The notes under the pieces: model-generated
What the model was told of the DNA's origin: nothing
What the model saw: the letters and a program-made list of their open reading frames with translations, nothing else
The model's database searches: none
Translations under genes and position numbers: made by a program
Shown here: piece by piece, positions 1-6,648 of the stretch
Position numbering within the stretch: the first letter of the stretch is position 1
Layout of the letters: each line of letters begins with the position of its first letter
DNA from: Bacillota bacterium
GTDB taxonomy: Bacteria > Bacillota > Clostridia > Peptostreptococcales > Anaerovoracaceae
Length of the DNA: 9,177 nt
Reading direction: 5' to 3'
Assembly: GCA_029219125.1 (NCBI GenBank)
Contig: JAQXSU010000109.1
Span: forward strand, 1 to 9,177

Positions 1-981
1 GTTCGAGGCATTCAGAAGATTGCTGACCGGATTGAGGAACTGGTACCGGAGGCCCGTGTGGCTGTGGGCCATGGCCAGATGAACGAGCATGCGCTGGAAG
101 ATGTGATGCTCAGCTTCATCAACGGAGAAAACAACGTGCTGGTGGCAACCACCATCATTGAATCCGGTATCGATATCCCCAACGCCAATACCATGATCAT
201 CATGGATTCTGACAGGTACGGCCTGTCCCAGCTGTATCAGCTGCGGGGCCGCGTAGGCCGTTCCAACCGGCTGGCGTATGCCTATCTTATGTATCAGAAA
301 GACAAGGTGCTGACAGAAGTGGCTCAGAAGCGGCTGACTGCCATCCGGGAATTTACCGAATTCGGCGCCGGATTCAAGGTGGCCATGCGCGACCTGGAAA
401 TCCGGGGCGCAGGTAACCTGCTGGGAACGGAACAAAGCGGACACATGATGAACATCGGCTACGAACTGTACTGCAAGCTGGTGGATGATGCGGTTCGTGC
501 ACTGCAGGGTGAGATCGTCAATGAAAACAGAGAGGAAACTTCAGTGGAACTGCCGATGCCTGCCTATATTCCGCAGCAGTATATCGAAGATGAATCGCTG
601 AAGCTTCAGATGTACAAGAAGATTGCCTCGATCCGGAATACGGATGACGAGGATGAACTGATCGATGAGATGCTGGACCGGTTCGGCGATGTGCCGCAGG
701 AGGTCATCAATCTGGTGAAGATTTCCCATATCCGATATCTGGCGGGAAATCTGTCCGTCACCAGAGTATATCTGCAGAACGGAAAGCTTGTATTCCAGTT
801 CGGACAGAAAAATCCGCTCAGCGGTTTTGCACTGATGAATGTGACGGCGAAATACGGACAGAAGGTCTTTATCCACGGTGGAATTGAACCGTTTATCCGT
901 CTCACCTGTGACCGGAAAAAAATGCTGAATGAAGCTATATCACTTCTGGAGACCATCGATGCAGATAAGAAGAGCGCCTGA
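1..981 (+). CDS. mfd: Transcription-repair coupling factor Mfd, C-terminal part (5' end outside window)
   Basis: Mfd is a cytoplasmic DNA translocase that removes RNA polymerase stalled at DNA lesions and recruits UvrA for nucleotide excision repair. The frame is open from base 1, so the gene enters from the left; about 326 residues are present of a protein that is usually near 1,150. Seen in order are helicase lobe 2 with motif V (ATTIIESGIDIP, about window residues 49-60), motif VI (QLYQLRGRVGRS, about 77-88) and the segment RDLEIRGAGNLLGTEQSGH typical of Mfd and RecG. The C-terminal TRCF/D7 domain follows, beginning near ELPMPAYIP. The reading frame is intact to its TGA. The gene converges on spoVT and the two share a terminator. 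Identification is firm because the D7 domain separates Mfd from RecG. The start and promoter cannot be seen. Confidence 0.97.
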   Translation, partial: VRGIQKIADRIEELVPEARVAVGHGQMNEHALEDVMLSFINGENNVLVATTIIESGIDIPNANTMIIMDSDRYGLSQLYQLRGRVGRSNRLAYAYLMYQKDKVLTEVAQKRLTAIREFTEFGAGFKVAMRDLEIRGAGNLLGTEQSGHMMNIGYELYCKLVDDAVRALQGEIVNENREETSVELPMPAYIPQQYIEDESLKLQMYKKIASIRNTDDEDELIDEMLDRFGDVPQEVINLVKISHIRYLAGNLSVTRVYLQNGKLVFQFGQKNPLSGFALMNVTAKYGQKVFIHGGIEPFIRLTCDRKKMLNEAISLLETIDADKKSA

Positions 982-996
982 GAATGTTTGACCGAA

Positions 997-1037
997 AAAA
1001 ATCGCTTCCACCGAATTGACAGGAGGAAGCGATTTTT
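997..1037. terminator. Bidirectional intrinsic terminator between mfd and spoVT
   Basis: A 13-bp perfect inverted repeat (997-1009 and 1025-1037, AAAAATCGCTTCC paired with its complement) encloses a 15-base loop. The A/T ends of the stem give a T-run on both strands: TTTTT after the plus-strand stem and seven T on the minus strand. It lies 15 bases after the mfd stop and 16 bases after the spoVT stop, so it can end transcription of both convergent genes. The minus-strand T-run is longer, which suggests it works best for spoVT. Confidence 0.88.
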
Positions 1038-1053
1038 GTTGGGTGGACTGTTT

Positions 1054-1545
1054 TCAGTTTTCCATCTGGCGGGCCAGGAAGCAGGCGCCGATTTCTGCCA
1101 CCTTCAGCTCTGCATCACCCAGGGGTTTGCTGCCCTTCGGCAAGATAGTAATGGAACCGATCGGGTCGCCCTGGGAAATAATGGGGACCACGATCCGCAT
1201 GTCGTTTAAGTAGCGATTTTTACTCTGAATGATCTGATCCAGATCGCTGTCCACCTTCTTTTCGCTGTATTCTTTTCTGGAAGGGCCGCATGCGGCAATG
1301 ACCTGATCGGTATCAGAAACGATGACCGTACCGCCCAGGACTTGTGCTGCGGTTTCCGCATACTCCCCGGCGAACTGGCCAAGTTCACTGATGGGAGAAT
1401 ATTTTTTCAGGATTACCTCACCAGAATTACTGGTATAAATTTCTAATGGGTCGCCTTCCCTTATGCGAAGCACCCGCCGGATCTCCTTGGGGACGACCAC
1501 CCTTCCAAGGTCGTCGATTCTTCTGACAATTCCTGTTGCTTTCAT
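1054..1545 (-). CDS. spoVT: Stage V sporulation transcription regulator SpoVT
   Basis: SpoVT is a DNA-binding regulator that adjusts sigma-G-dependent genes in the forespore during late sporulation, affecting coat and cortex maturation and germination. The 163-residue product starts with an AbrB-type swapped-hairpin DNA-binding domain (about residues 1-45; MKATGIVRRIDDLGRVVVPK, then EIRRVLRIREGDPLEIY). A GAF-like sensory domain follows from about residue 55 to 160, ending GACFLARQMEN. The length is close to that of B. subtilis SpoVT (about 178 residues). The ATG is preceded by GGAGGA about 6 bases upstream, and the first residues match the invariant family start, so the start is secure. Its neighbour mfd is the expected one. 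A sigma-G-like promoter lies about 40 bases upstream, in line with forespore expression known in Bacillus. AbrB itself is excluded by the C-terminal GAF-like half. Confidence 0.96.
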   Translation of the reverse strand: MKATGIVRRIDDLGRVVVPKEIRRVLRIREGDPLEIYTSNSGEVILKKYSPISELGQFAGEYAETAAQVLGGTVIVSDTDQVIAACGPSRKEYSEKKVDSDLDQIIQSKNRYLNDMRIVVPIISQGDPIGSITILPKGSKPLGDAELKVAEIGACFLARQMEN

Positions 1546-1585
1546 AAAAATTCCTCCATTTATCCAACGTTTCCGTTTCTGGAAA

Positions 1586-1615
1586 TAGTATCTGTAAATG
1601 AAGAGCTTTTTATAC
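1586..1615 (-). promoter_or_regulatory. Putative sigma-G promoter of spoVT
   Basis: On the minus strand, GTATA (plus-strand 1611-1615) and GATACTA (plus-strand 1586-1592) are separated by 18 bases. The sigma-G consensus is roughly gHATR, 17-18 bases, CATnHTA. The -35 matches fully and the -10 in six of seven positions (G for the first C). Transcription would start near 1578, giving a leader of about 35 bases with the GGAGGA site. In B. subtilis spoVT is transcribed by sigma-G, which supports the assignment. The motif match is mine by eye and has not been tested. Confidence 0.62.
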
Positions 1616-1628
1616 TCTGAATTCTGTC

Positions 1629-2010
1629 CTAAAGTTCCGAATGATTGTGTTTCTTTTCATAGATGACAGCACAGGCTTTTCCCTGATTTTTGGCCTGATA
1701 AAGCGCTGCATCTGCAAATTCAAAAATCTGCTTTGCTCGGTTTGAATTTGTCTACATCGAACAGGACGACTGAATAAACCTGTTATTTCTGCGCCAGTTC
1801 ATCAATATAAGTATTCAGAGAGCGGCGGTTGGAAATCTGCGGGAGACTGTCAATATCGGCCCATGCTTCCAGCTTCAGGTTCAGCATACACTGCCGCAGA
1901 TTTTGAAATTCGAAACGAAGCAGTCCATATATCATCATGAAGATTTCCAGCAATGCGATAAGAAGCAGGAAGACTTTTTCGTAATAGGAAAAAAGAAATC
2001 TTGGCTTCAC
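1629..2010 (-). pseudogene. Decayed membrane diguanylate cyclase (GGDEF) gene
   Basis: Read on the minus strand from a GTG at 2010, the sequence encodes a hydrophobic segment (FLLLIALLEIFMMIYGLLRF) and then the start of a GGDEF domain (EAWADIDSLPQISNRRSLN, compare the family pattern DxLTGLxNRR). A TAA stop at 1783-1785 interrupts it. The same frame continues with YSVVLFDVDKFK, the conserved metal-binding DxDxFK strand. About 85-95 codons are then missing, including the GG(D/E)EF active site, and a +1 frame change leads into FEFADAALYQAKNQGKA, the end of the domain, finishing at a TAG at 1629-1631. Such proteins make cyclic di-GMP, but this copy cannot. No convincing ribosome binding site precedes the GTG. 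The family identification rests on three separate conserved blocks in the right order, so I am confident it is a relic. The exact original start is unknown. Confidence 0.85.
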
Positions 2011-2032
2011 CGTTTATTCACCGCATATTCAG

Positions 2033-2062
2033 TTGGAAAGTTGAAGCTAACTGTGGTATACT
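2033..2062 (+). promoter_or_regulatory. Putative sigma-A promoter (extended -10) of the amidohydrolase operon
   Basis: TTGGAA (2033-2038) and TATACT (2057-2062) are 18 bases apart, and TGG sits directly before the -10 as an extended -10 element. Transcription would begin near 2069, about 38 bases before the ATG at 2107. It is the best promoter candidate in the gap and probably serves the five plus-strand genes down to 6566. Confidence 0.55.
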
Positions 2063-2106
2063 ATTTATTGGAAACACTGCGCAAAATTTATCGTCAGGAG
2101 GGTTTT

Positions 2107-3396
2107 ATGCTTTTTAAGAACATTACGGTTCTCAATGAAAATTTTGAAATAGAAGAAGGACGCTTTGTGCTGGTGAAAGACGGGCGGATCGCGGCGATTG
2201 GAGATGCTGCACCGGAAGCTTACAGCGGCGAAGTCTATGATGGAAAAGGAAAACTGCTGATGCCGGGTTTCTATAATGCCCATGCTCATTCACCGATGAC
2301 GCTGATGCGCGGCTACGGTGAGAATATGGTACTGCAGGACTGGCTGAACAAGAGAATTTTTCCTTTCGAGGATAAACTGAGCAGTTCGGCGGTTTACTGG
2401 GGAACAACGCTTGCCATGGCAGAATCTATCCGCTTCGGCATCGTTTCTTCCAGTGACATGTACTATTTTATTGATGATATGGTGCAGGCTGTGGCTGACA
2501 GCGGTGCTAAGGCCAATATTTCCCGGGCAATTACGAACTTTGACAACAATGATGTCTGGAACCTGCCTTCTGTTCAGGAAATGCAGCGGACGTATGAAGC
2601 ATATCACAACACGGAAGACGAAAGAATCAAAATGGATATGAGCATCCATGCGGAATATACTTCCAATGAAACCGGTGTACGTGCTGTGGCGGATTATGCC
2701 AGAGAAAAGCAGGCAAACATGCATATTCATGTGTCCGAAACAAAACTGGAGCACGAGGAGTGCAAAGCGCGTCACAGCGGTATGACGCCGGTTCAGTATT
2801 TTAACAGTCTCGGTGCATTTGACATGCCGACTACCGCAGCACATTGTGTATGGGTGGAAGGAGAAGATTTTGACATTCTGAAAGAAAAGGGTGTCACAGT
2901 AGCTTCAAACCCCGTGAGCAATCTGAAGCTGGCAAGCGGTGTCTGCAATGTGCCGGAGCTGCTGCGGCGGGGCATCCGTGTTGCGATTGGTACAGACAGT
3001 GTGGCAAGCAACAACAGCCTGAACTTCTTCGAGGAAATGAAGACATTTGCCATCGCATCCAAAATGTACTATCAGGATCCTACGGCAGTGACACCGGTGG
3101 AAACGCTGCGTGCCGCCACAGTGAACGGTGCATTGAGTCAGGGGAGATGGGATTGCGGACGTATTGCGGAAGGCTGTCGTGCGGATCTGATCGTGGTGGA
3201 TATCGATCAGCCGAATATGCAGCCGGTGCATAACATGGCCAATAATTTAGTATATTCTGCTTCCGGCAGTGATATAGTATTAACGATGGTTGACGGCAAG
3301 GTACTCTTCCGTGACGGCGAGTATACGACCATTGATATAGAAAAAACCATGTTCGAGGTTCGCAGAGAAACGGAGGCCATCCTGCGGGCTCTGTAA
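2107..3396 (+). CDS. Amidohydrolase, 5-methylthioadenosine/S-adenosylhomocysteine deaminase family
   Basis: The 429-residue product belongs to the metal-dependent amidohydrolase superfamily, close to MtaD-type deaminases, which convert methylthioadenosine or S-adenosylhomocysteine to the inosine form plus ammonia in the cytoplasm. Visible active-site residues are the NAHAH pair (His59, His61), His208 and Glu211 in HIHVSE, His246 in AAHC, and Asp297 in GTDSVASNN, spaced as in the family. The usual motif is GTDGxASNNxLDMxxEM; here it reads GTDSVASNNSLNFFEEM, so substrate could differ. The frame is open back to 1903, but the ATG at 2107 has AGGAGG 4-5 bases upstream and begins with the normal family N-terminus (MLFKNITVLN), so I chose it. 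A flippase gene follows after 52 bases. It lies between spoVT and the flippase, which usually adjoin. Guanine or other aminohydrolases of the same fold are alternatives. Confidence 0.88.
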   Translation: MLFKNITVLNENFEIEEGRFVLVKDGRIAAIGDAAPEAYSGEVYDGKGKLLMPGFYNAHAHSPMTLMRGYGENMVLQDWLNKRIFPFEDKLSSSAVYWGTTLAMAESIRFGIVSSSDMYYFIDDMVQAVADSGAKANISRAITNFDNNDVWNLPSVQEMQRTYEAYHNTEDERIKMDMSIHAEYTSNETGVRAVADYAREKQANMHIHVSETKLEHEECKARHSGMTPVQYFNSLGAFDMPTTAAHCVWVEGEDFDILKEKGVTVASNPVSNLKLASGVCNVPELLRRGIRVAIGTDSVASNNSLNFFEEMKTFAIASKMYYQDPTAVTPVETLRAATVNGALSQGRWDCGRIAEGCRADLIVVDIDQPNMQPVHNMANNLVYSASGSDIVLTMVDGKVLFRDGEYTTIDIEKTMFEVRRETEAILRAL

Positions 3397-3448
3397 TGAA
3401 CTCCTGTGGGAATGTAGTGAAATTAGAGTTGAAATGTGAGGGCATTTT

Positions 3449-5050
3449 ATGTCAAATAATAAGTTTTTGAAAGGGGCAGCCATACTGGGAATCGCCGGCG
3501 TTATCGTGAAAATTATCGGTGCGGTGTTCCGCATTCCGCTGACGAACTGGATTGGTCAGGACGGCATGTCCTATTACGGATGTGCTTATCCGATATACTC
3601 CCTGTTTCTGACGATTTCCACGGCAGGAATCCCTGTGGCAATTTCCAAGATGGTGTCTGAACGTATCACGGTTCGGAATTACGGCGGTGCCCATAAAGTA
3701 TTCAAGGTTTCTCTGGGGCTTCTCACCGGATTGGGTGTGATCTCATTTTTAATCTGCTATATGGGTGCGGATTTTATTGCAGGTACTGTACAGAATAATC
3801 CGGAGGCGGCTTCATCGATCCGGGCCATTTCACTGGCATTGCTGTTCGTTCCCATCTTATCTGCTTTTCGCGGGTATTTTCAGGGAAGGCAGAATATGAA
3901 CCCGACGGCGGTATCTGAACTGACGGAACAGACGGTGCGCGCTGCCGTAGGGCTTACGCTTGCATACAGCTTTCTGACTGTAGGACTTCCGCAGGCTGCT
4001 GCCGGGGCAACTTTCGGTGCTTCAGCCGGTTCCTTTGCTGCCATGGTGGTGATTGCACTGATTTATGTATTGAATCGGAAAACGATCCATATCAAGATCC
4101 GCAGAGGGGACAATGAGTATGAAGAAACCCGCGAGATCCTTCGAAAGGTACTGATGATCGCAATTCCCATCACTCTGGGTGCGTCCATTATGCCGATTAT
4201 GAACGCCATCGATTCAACGGTGGTGATGGGACGCCTTGAAGCCACCGGATGGACCCATGAACAGGCAAAAAGCCTGTTTGGACAGTTGTCCGGATACTGT
4301 GCATCGCTCATCGGACTGCCTCAGATTTTCACACAGGCGATAGCAGTCAGTCTGGTCCCTGCCATCTCTGCTGCGTTCCTTCGCGGTGATAAAAATGAGG
4401 TGCAGGATAATCTGAAGATGGGACTTCGCCTGACCATGATTGTGGGATTCCCATGTGCGGTGGGAATGTTTGCACTGGCACAGCCGATTCTGCTTCTGCT
4501 GTTTCCCAGCCGGCCGGCAGAGGCAATTGCATCAGCGCCGACTCTGATGGTGATGGCAGTCAGCGTGGTTTTCCTTGCATCGGTGCAGACACTGACCGGT
4601 GCGCTGCAGGGTGTGGGAAAACAGAGCGTTCCGGTGTGGAATCTTGCAATCGGAGCCGTATTTAAATTTGCGGTGACCTGGGTATGTGTCGGAATTCCTG
4701 CAATCAATGTGAAAGGAGCACCGATCGGTACTATCGCAGCATATGTTATCGCTATGATGCTGGATCTTCGTGCTGTAAAAAAATATACGGGAACAACCTT
4801 TGATATGCGAACCACATATCTGATTCCGGGTACGGCAGCATGCCTGATGGGTCTGGGAACGGTAGCCTGCTATAAGCTGCTTTATATGGTGACAGACAGC
4901 AACGGTATTTCAACACTGCTGTCCATTGCGGTTGCGGTAGTGGTGTATTTTGCTCTGATTCTTCTGATGAAGGGAATTTCCAGAGAAGAGGTGGAACATC
5001 TGCCGAAGGGCGACAAGCTGGTACGGCTGCTGGGCAGATTTCTGAGATAG
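3449..5050 (+). CDS. SpoVB/YabM-like polysaccharide or lipid II flippase (MOP superfamily)
   Basis: A 533-residue, very hydrophobic protein with about 14 predicted membrane segments, of the MATE/MOP exporter type (Polysacc_synt/MviN family; SpoVB is about 518 residues). Its N-terminus KGAAILGIAGVIVKIIGAVF followed by RIPLTNWIG, and the later FRGYFQGRQNMNPTAVSELTEQ, are hallmarks of the SpoVB/YtgP/YabM branch, whose members move lipid-linked cell-wall precursors across the membrane; SpoVB is needed for spore cortex synthesis. The position before mazG and rqcP matches B. subtilis yabM rather than spoVB, so orthology to YabM is likely, although clostridial annotations usually call this gene spoVB. 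The ribosome binding site is only moderate (GTGAGGG, 6 bases before the ATG), and the start fits the conserved N-terminus. It is followed by mazG after 34 bases, probably in one transcript. Confidence 0.87.
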   Translation: MSNNKFLKGAAILGIAGVIVKIIGAVFRIPLTNWIGQDGMSYYGCAYPIYSLFLTISTAGIPVAISKMVSERITVRNYGGAHKVFKVSLGLLTGLGVISFLICYMGADFIAGTVQNNPEAASSIRAISLALLFVPILSAFRGYFQGRQNMNPTAVSELTEQTVRAAVGLTLAYSFLTVGLPQAAAGATFGASAGSFAAMVVIALIYVLNRKTIHIKIRRGDNEYEETREILRKVLMIAIPITLGASIMPIMNAIDSTVVMGRLEATGWTHEQAKSLFGQLSGYCASLIGLPQIFTQAIAVSLVPAISAAFLRGDKNEVQDNLKMGLRLTMIVGFPCAVGMFALAQPILLLLFPSRPAEAIASAPTLMVMAVSVVFLASVQTLTGALQGVGKQSVPVWNLAIGAVFKFAVTWVCVGIPAINVKGAPIGTIAAYVIAMMLDLRAVKKYTGTTFDMRTTYLIPGTAACLMGLGTVACYKLLYMVTDSNGISTLLSIAVAVVVYFALILLMKGISREEVEHLPKGDKLVRLLGRFLR

Positions 5051-5084
5051 ATATTCCCGTAGAGATCGGGAAAGGAGACGAAAC

Positions 5085-5909
5085 ATGAAAGAACAATATA
5101 AAAGAATTGCCGTGACGGCGGAAAACAGCGCAGACGCCATCAGCCGCCTGGCAGAGATCATAAAAATACTTCGAAAAGAGTGCCCCTGGGACAGGGAGCA
5201 GAATCATGAATCCCTGCGTACCTGTCTTCTGGAAGAATCCTATGAAGTAGTGGATGCAATCAATCGGAACGATCCGGAGAATCTGCGGGAAGAGCTTGGG
5301 GATGTTCTCCTTCAGGTTGTTTTTCATGCATCACTTGCGGAGGAGGAAAAGCAGTTCGATCTCTGCGATGTGATAAATGAAGAATGCGAGAAAATGATTC
5401 GCCGCCATCCGCATGTTTTTTTGGAAGAAAACCTGAAAACTATTGACAAAGTCCTTGAAAAATGGGAAAATATCAAGGTAAAGGAATCTGGACAACCAGA
5501 CAATACCAGCAGGCTGGAAAAGGTTCCGCGGGCGCTGCCTGCACTGATTCGTGCGGAGAAGGTGCAGAAGAAGGCAGCTGACGTGGGCTTCGACTGGGAT
5601 GAGGTCACCCCGGCTCTGGACAAGGTTGAAGAAGAGATGTCAGAACTGCGGGAAGCTCTGCAGAGTGGTGATGGGCATGACAGAATGGAAGAACTGGGAG
5701 ACCTGCTCTTTTCTGTGGTCAATGTAGCGCGCTTTCTGAAAGTGGATCCGGAAGAAGCACTGACCTTTACAACAGACAAGTTCATCAGAAGATTTGCATA
5801 TATTGAGAAAGAGGCCATGGCTTGCGGCAGGCGGATGGAAGATATGAGCTTATCTGAGATGGATTCGTTATGGAACCAGGCTAAGCTGAGAGCCTGTGAA
5901 GAAGCCTGA
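5085..5909 (+). CDS. mazG: Nucleoside triphosphate pyrophosphohydrolase MazG
   Basis: MazG hydrolyses (d)NTPs to monophosphate and pyrophosphate, cleaning the nucleotide pool of aberrant nucleotides and, in E. coli, affecting the ppGpp stress response. The 274-residue protein has two MazG repeats. The first has CPWDREQNHESL (33-44), EESYE (50-54) and EELGD (69-73) with the metal-binding Glu/Asp, then RRHPHVF (106-112). The second has KVEEEMSEL (180-188) and EELGDLLFS (202-210). This is the size of the E. coli enzyme. B. subtilis MazG (YabN), in the same neighbourhood, carries an extra N-terminal SAM-methylase-like domain that is not present here. The ATG has AAAGGAG 7-8 bases upstream. It sits 34 bases after the flippase and 38 bases before the HU gene. 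Identification is firm. Confidence 0.96.
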   Translation: MKEQYKRIAVTAENSADAISRLAEIIKILRKECPWDREQNHESLRTCLLEESYEVVDAINRNDPENLREELGDVLLQVVFHASLAEEEKQFDLCDVINEECEKMIRRHPHVFLEENLKTIDKVLEKWENIKVKESGQPDNTSRLEKVPRALPALIRAEKVQKKAADVGFDWDEVTPALDKVEEEMSELREALQSGDGHDRMEELGDLLFSVVNVARFLKVDPEEALTFTTDKFIRRFAYIEKEAMACGRRMEDMSLSEMDSLWNQAKLRACEEA

Positions 5910-5947
5910 ACTGGCAGAAGTTTTTTTATTATTAAGGAGGAATATCA

Positions 5948-6226
5948 ATGAACAAGGCTGAATTAGTAGCTGCTGTTGCAGAGAAAACTAATTTCACTAA
6001 GAAGGATGCTGAGACTGCAATCAACGCTGTTGTTGCAAGCATCGAGGAAGCATTAGTGAAGGGCGAAAAAGTACAGTTAATCGGATTCGGTACTTTTGAA
6101 ACGAGAGAAAGAAAGGCAAGACAGGGCAGAAACCCTAGACAGCCGGAAGAAGTTATCGAAATCGCAGCATCCAAGGCTCCTGTTTTCAAGGCTGGTAAGG
6201 CTTTAAAGGATGCAGTGAACAAATAA
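5948..6226 (+). CDS. hup: HU-family nucleoid DNA-binding protein
   Basis: HU is a small homodimeric histone-like protein that bends and compacts DNA in the nucleoid. The 92-residue product has the N-terminal helical dimerisation part (MNKAELVAAVAEKTNFTKKD), the LIGFGTFE turn (44-51) and the DNA-binding arm KARQGRNPRQPEE, with the intercalating proline at 63. It ends SKAPVFKAGKALKDAVNK. The arm carries RQP where the commonest form has a TG turn, a variant I associate with clostridial HUs. The start has a strong AAGGAGG (5934-5940). Its codons are rich in TTA, GCT and AAA and look different from its neighbours, as is common for a highly expressed gene. It probably rides on the mazG transcript, but I cannot exclude its own promoter inside the mazG end. 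IHF is unlikely in this group. Confidence 0.97.
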   Translation: MNKAELVAAVAEKTNFTKKDAETAINAVVASIEEALVKGEKVQLIGFGTFETRERKARQGRNPRQPEEVIEIAASKAPVFKAGKALKDAVNK

Positions 6227-6227
6227 G

Positions 6228-6249
6228 TCAACGATTCGTTGAAATTTTA
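6228..6249 (+). terminator. Weak hairpin after the HU gene, possible partial terminator
   Basis: TCAACG and CGTTGA (6228-6233, 6237-6242) form a 6-bp stem with a 3-base loop, followed by AATTTTAA. The stem is short and the T-run is interrupted, so at best it is a leaky terminator or an mRNA 3' stabiliser that would separate hup from rqcP levels. Confidence 0.3.
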
Positions 6250-6262
6250 ATTCCGTTAATTT

Positions 6263-6278
6263 AGACAGAAATGTCTTT
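6263..6278 (+). terminator. Second weak hairpin between the HU gene and rqcP
   Basis: AGACA, a GAAA tetraloop and TGTCT (6263-6276) form a compact 5-bp stem followed by TTATTAAA. It may add to the hairpin just upstream. With only one G and one C per arm it is not convincing as a full terminator. Confidence 0.25.
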
Positions 6279-6323
6279 ATTAAAAAATAAAACCTATAGC
6301 TCATTTTAAAGGTTGAAATGCTT

Positions 6324-6566
6324 ATGAGAATCGATAAGTTTCTTAAAAATTCAAGACTGATCAAGCGCCGGACCGTGGCCAAGGAAGCCTGTGATCAGGA
6401 CCGGGTCAGCATCAACGGGAAGGCTGCCAAGGCGGGAACTGAAGTCAAAGTGGGCGACATCATTCATATTGAGTTTGGCAACAGTTCTATTACAGCCAGA
6501 GTCCTGAATCTTACCGAATCTTGTAAGAAAGAAGCCGCAGCAACAATGTATGAAATAATCCAATAA
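6324..6566 (+). CDS. rqcP: Ribosome quality-control factor RqcP (S4-domain RNA-binding protein, YabO)
   Basis: RqcP is a small S4-domain protein that binds stalled 50S subunits carrying peptidyl-tRNA and works with RqcH in C-terminal alanine tailing of incomplete proteins in Firmicutes; it is the Hsp15 relative. The 80 residues are almost entirely S4 domain: MRIDKFLKNSRLIKRRTVAK, then DRVSINGKAAKAGTEVKVGD with the typical SINGK turn, and the end KKEAAATMYEIIQ. Two ATGs are possible, at 6318 and 6324. I chose 6324 because family members begin MRLDKFL, although the AAAGG at 6308-6312 is nearer optimal spacing for neither (5 and 11 bases). The product would be 82 residues if 6318 is used. The gene is last in the operon, 97 bases after hup, and closed by a strong terminator. 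yabP and yabQ do not follow. Confidence 0.93.
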   Translation: MRIDKFLKNSRLIKRRTVAKEACDQDRVSINGKAAKAGTEVKVGDIIHIEFGNSSITARVLNLTESCKKEAAATMYEIIQ

Positions 6567-6590
6567 AAAAGACCTGCAAAGGTCTTTTTT
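6565..6590. terminator. Strong intrinsic terminator, bidirectional
   Basis: AAAAAAGACCT and AGGTCTTTTTT (6565-6575, 6580-6590) form an 11-bp stem around a GCAA tetraloop, with a T6 run on each strand. It overlaps the rqcP stop codon and ends the plus-strand operon. It also lies 42 bases beyond the stop of the converging DUF4363 gene and can end that transcript too. Confidence 0.92.
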
Positions 6591-6616
6591 ATTATGATTA
6601 TGCACATAATGTTCTT

Positions 6617-6648
6617 CAGAACAGATTTTGCTCAGAACACATTTTGCA
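6617..6648. repeat. 16-bp imperfect tandem duplication at the 3' end of the DUF4363 gene
   Basis: CAGAACAGATTTTGCT (6617-6632) is followed directly by CAGAACACATTTTGCA (6633-6648), 14 of 16 bases identical. The minus-strand TGA of the DUF4363 gene sits at the junction (6632-6634). Collapsing the two copies leaves the same stop, so the duplication extends the untranslated end rather than the protein. Confidence 0.8.

Noticed and set aside
988..1213. Small plus-strand open frames opposite spoVT
   Set aside because: They lie antisense to a clear SpoVT gene, begin inside the terminator region and have no ribosome binding site or family resemblance.
1903..2106. A 68-codon N-terminal extension of the amidohydrolase frame
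   Set aside because: It has no ribosome binding site, overlaps the GGDEF relic on the other strand, and does not resemble the family N-terminus; the ATG at 2107 has AGGAGG and a typical start.
4321..4815. A 164-codon open frame antisense to the flippase gene
   Set aside because: The composition is that of a reverse-frame shadow of a membrane protein gene; no start signal and no recognisable domain.
5324..5818. A serine-rich open frame antisense to mazG
   Set aside because: The serine richness is what results from reading Glu/Lys-rich coding sequence backwards; no ribosome binding site.
5877..5896. CAGGCT/AGCCTG hairpin at the end of mazG, considered as a terminator before the HU gene
   Set aside because: The 6-bp stem is within coding sequence and more than 20 bases away from the T-run at 5922-5928, so it does not form an intrinsic terminator.
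6597..6622. Two adjacent palindromes (ATTATG/CATAAT and GTTCT/AGAAC) considered as an operator or extra terminator
   Set aside because: Both have 2-base loops and no T-run, and lie downstream of both converging genes, where an operator would have no promoter to act on.
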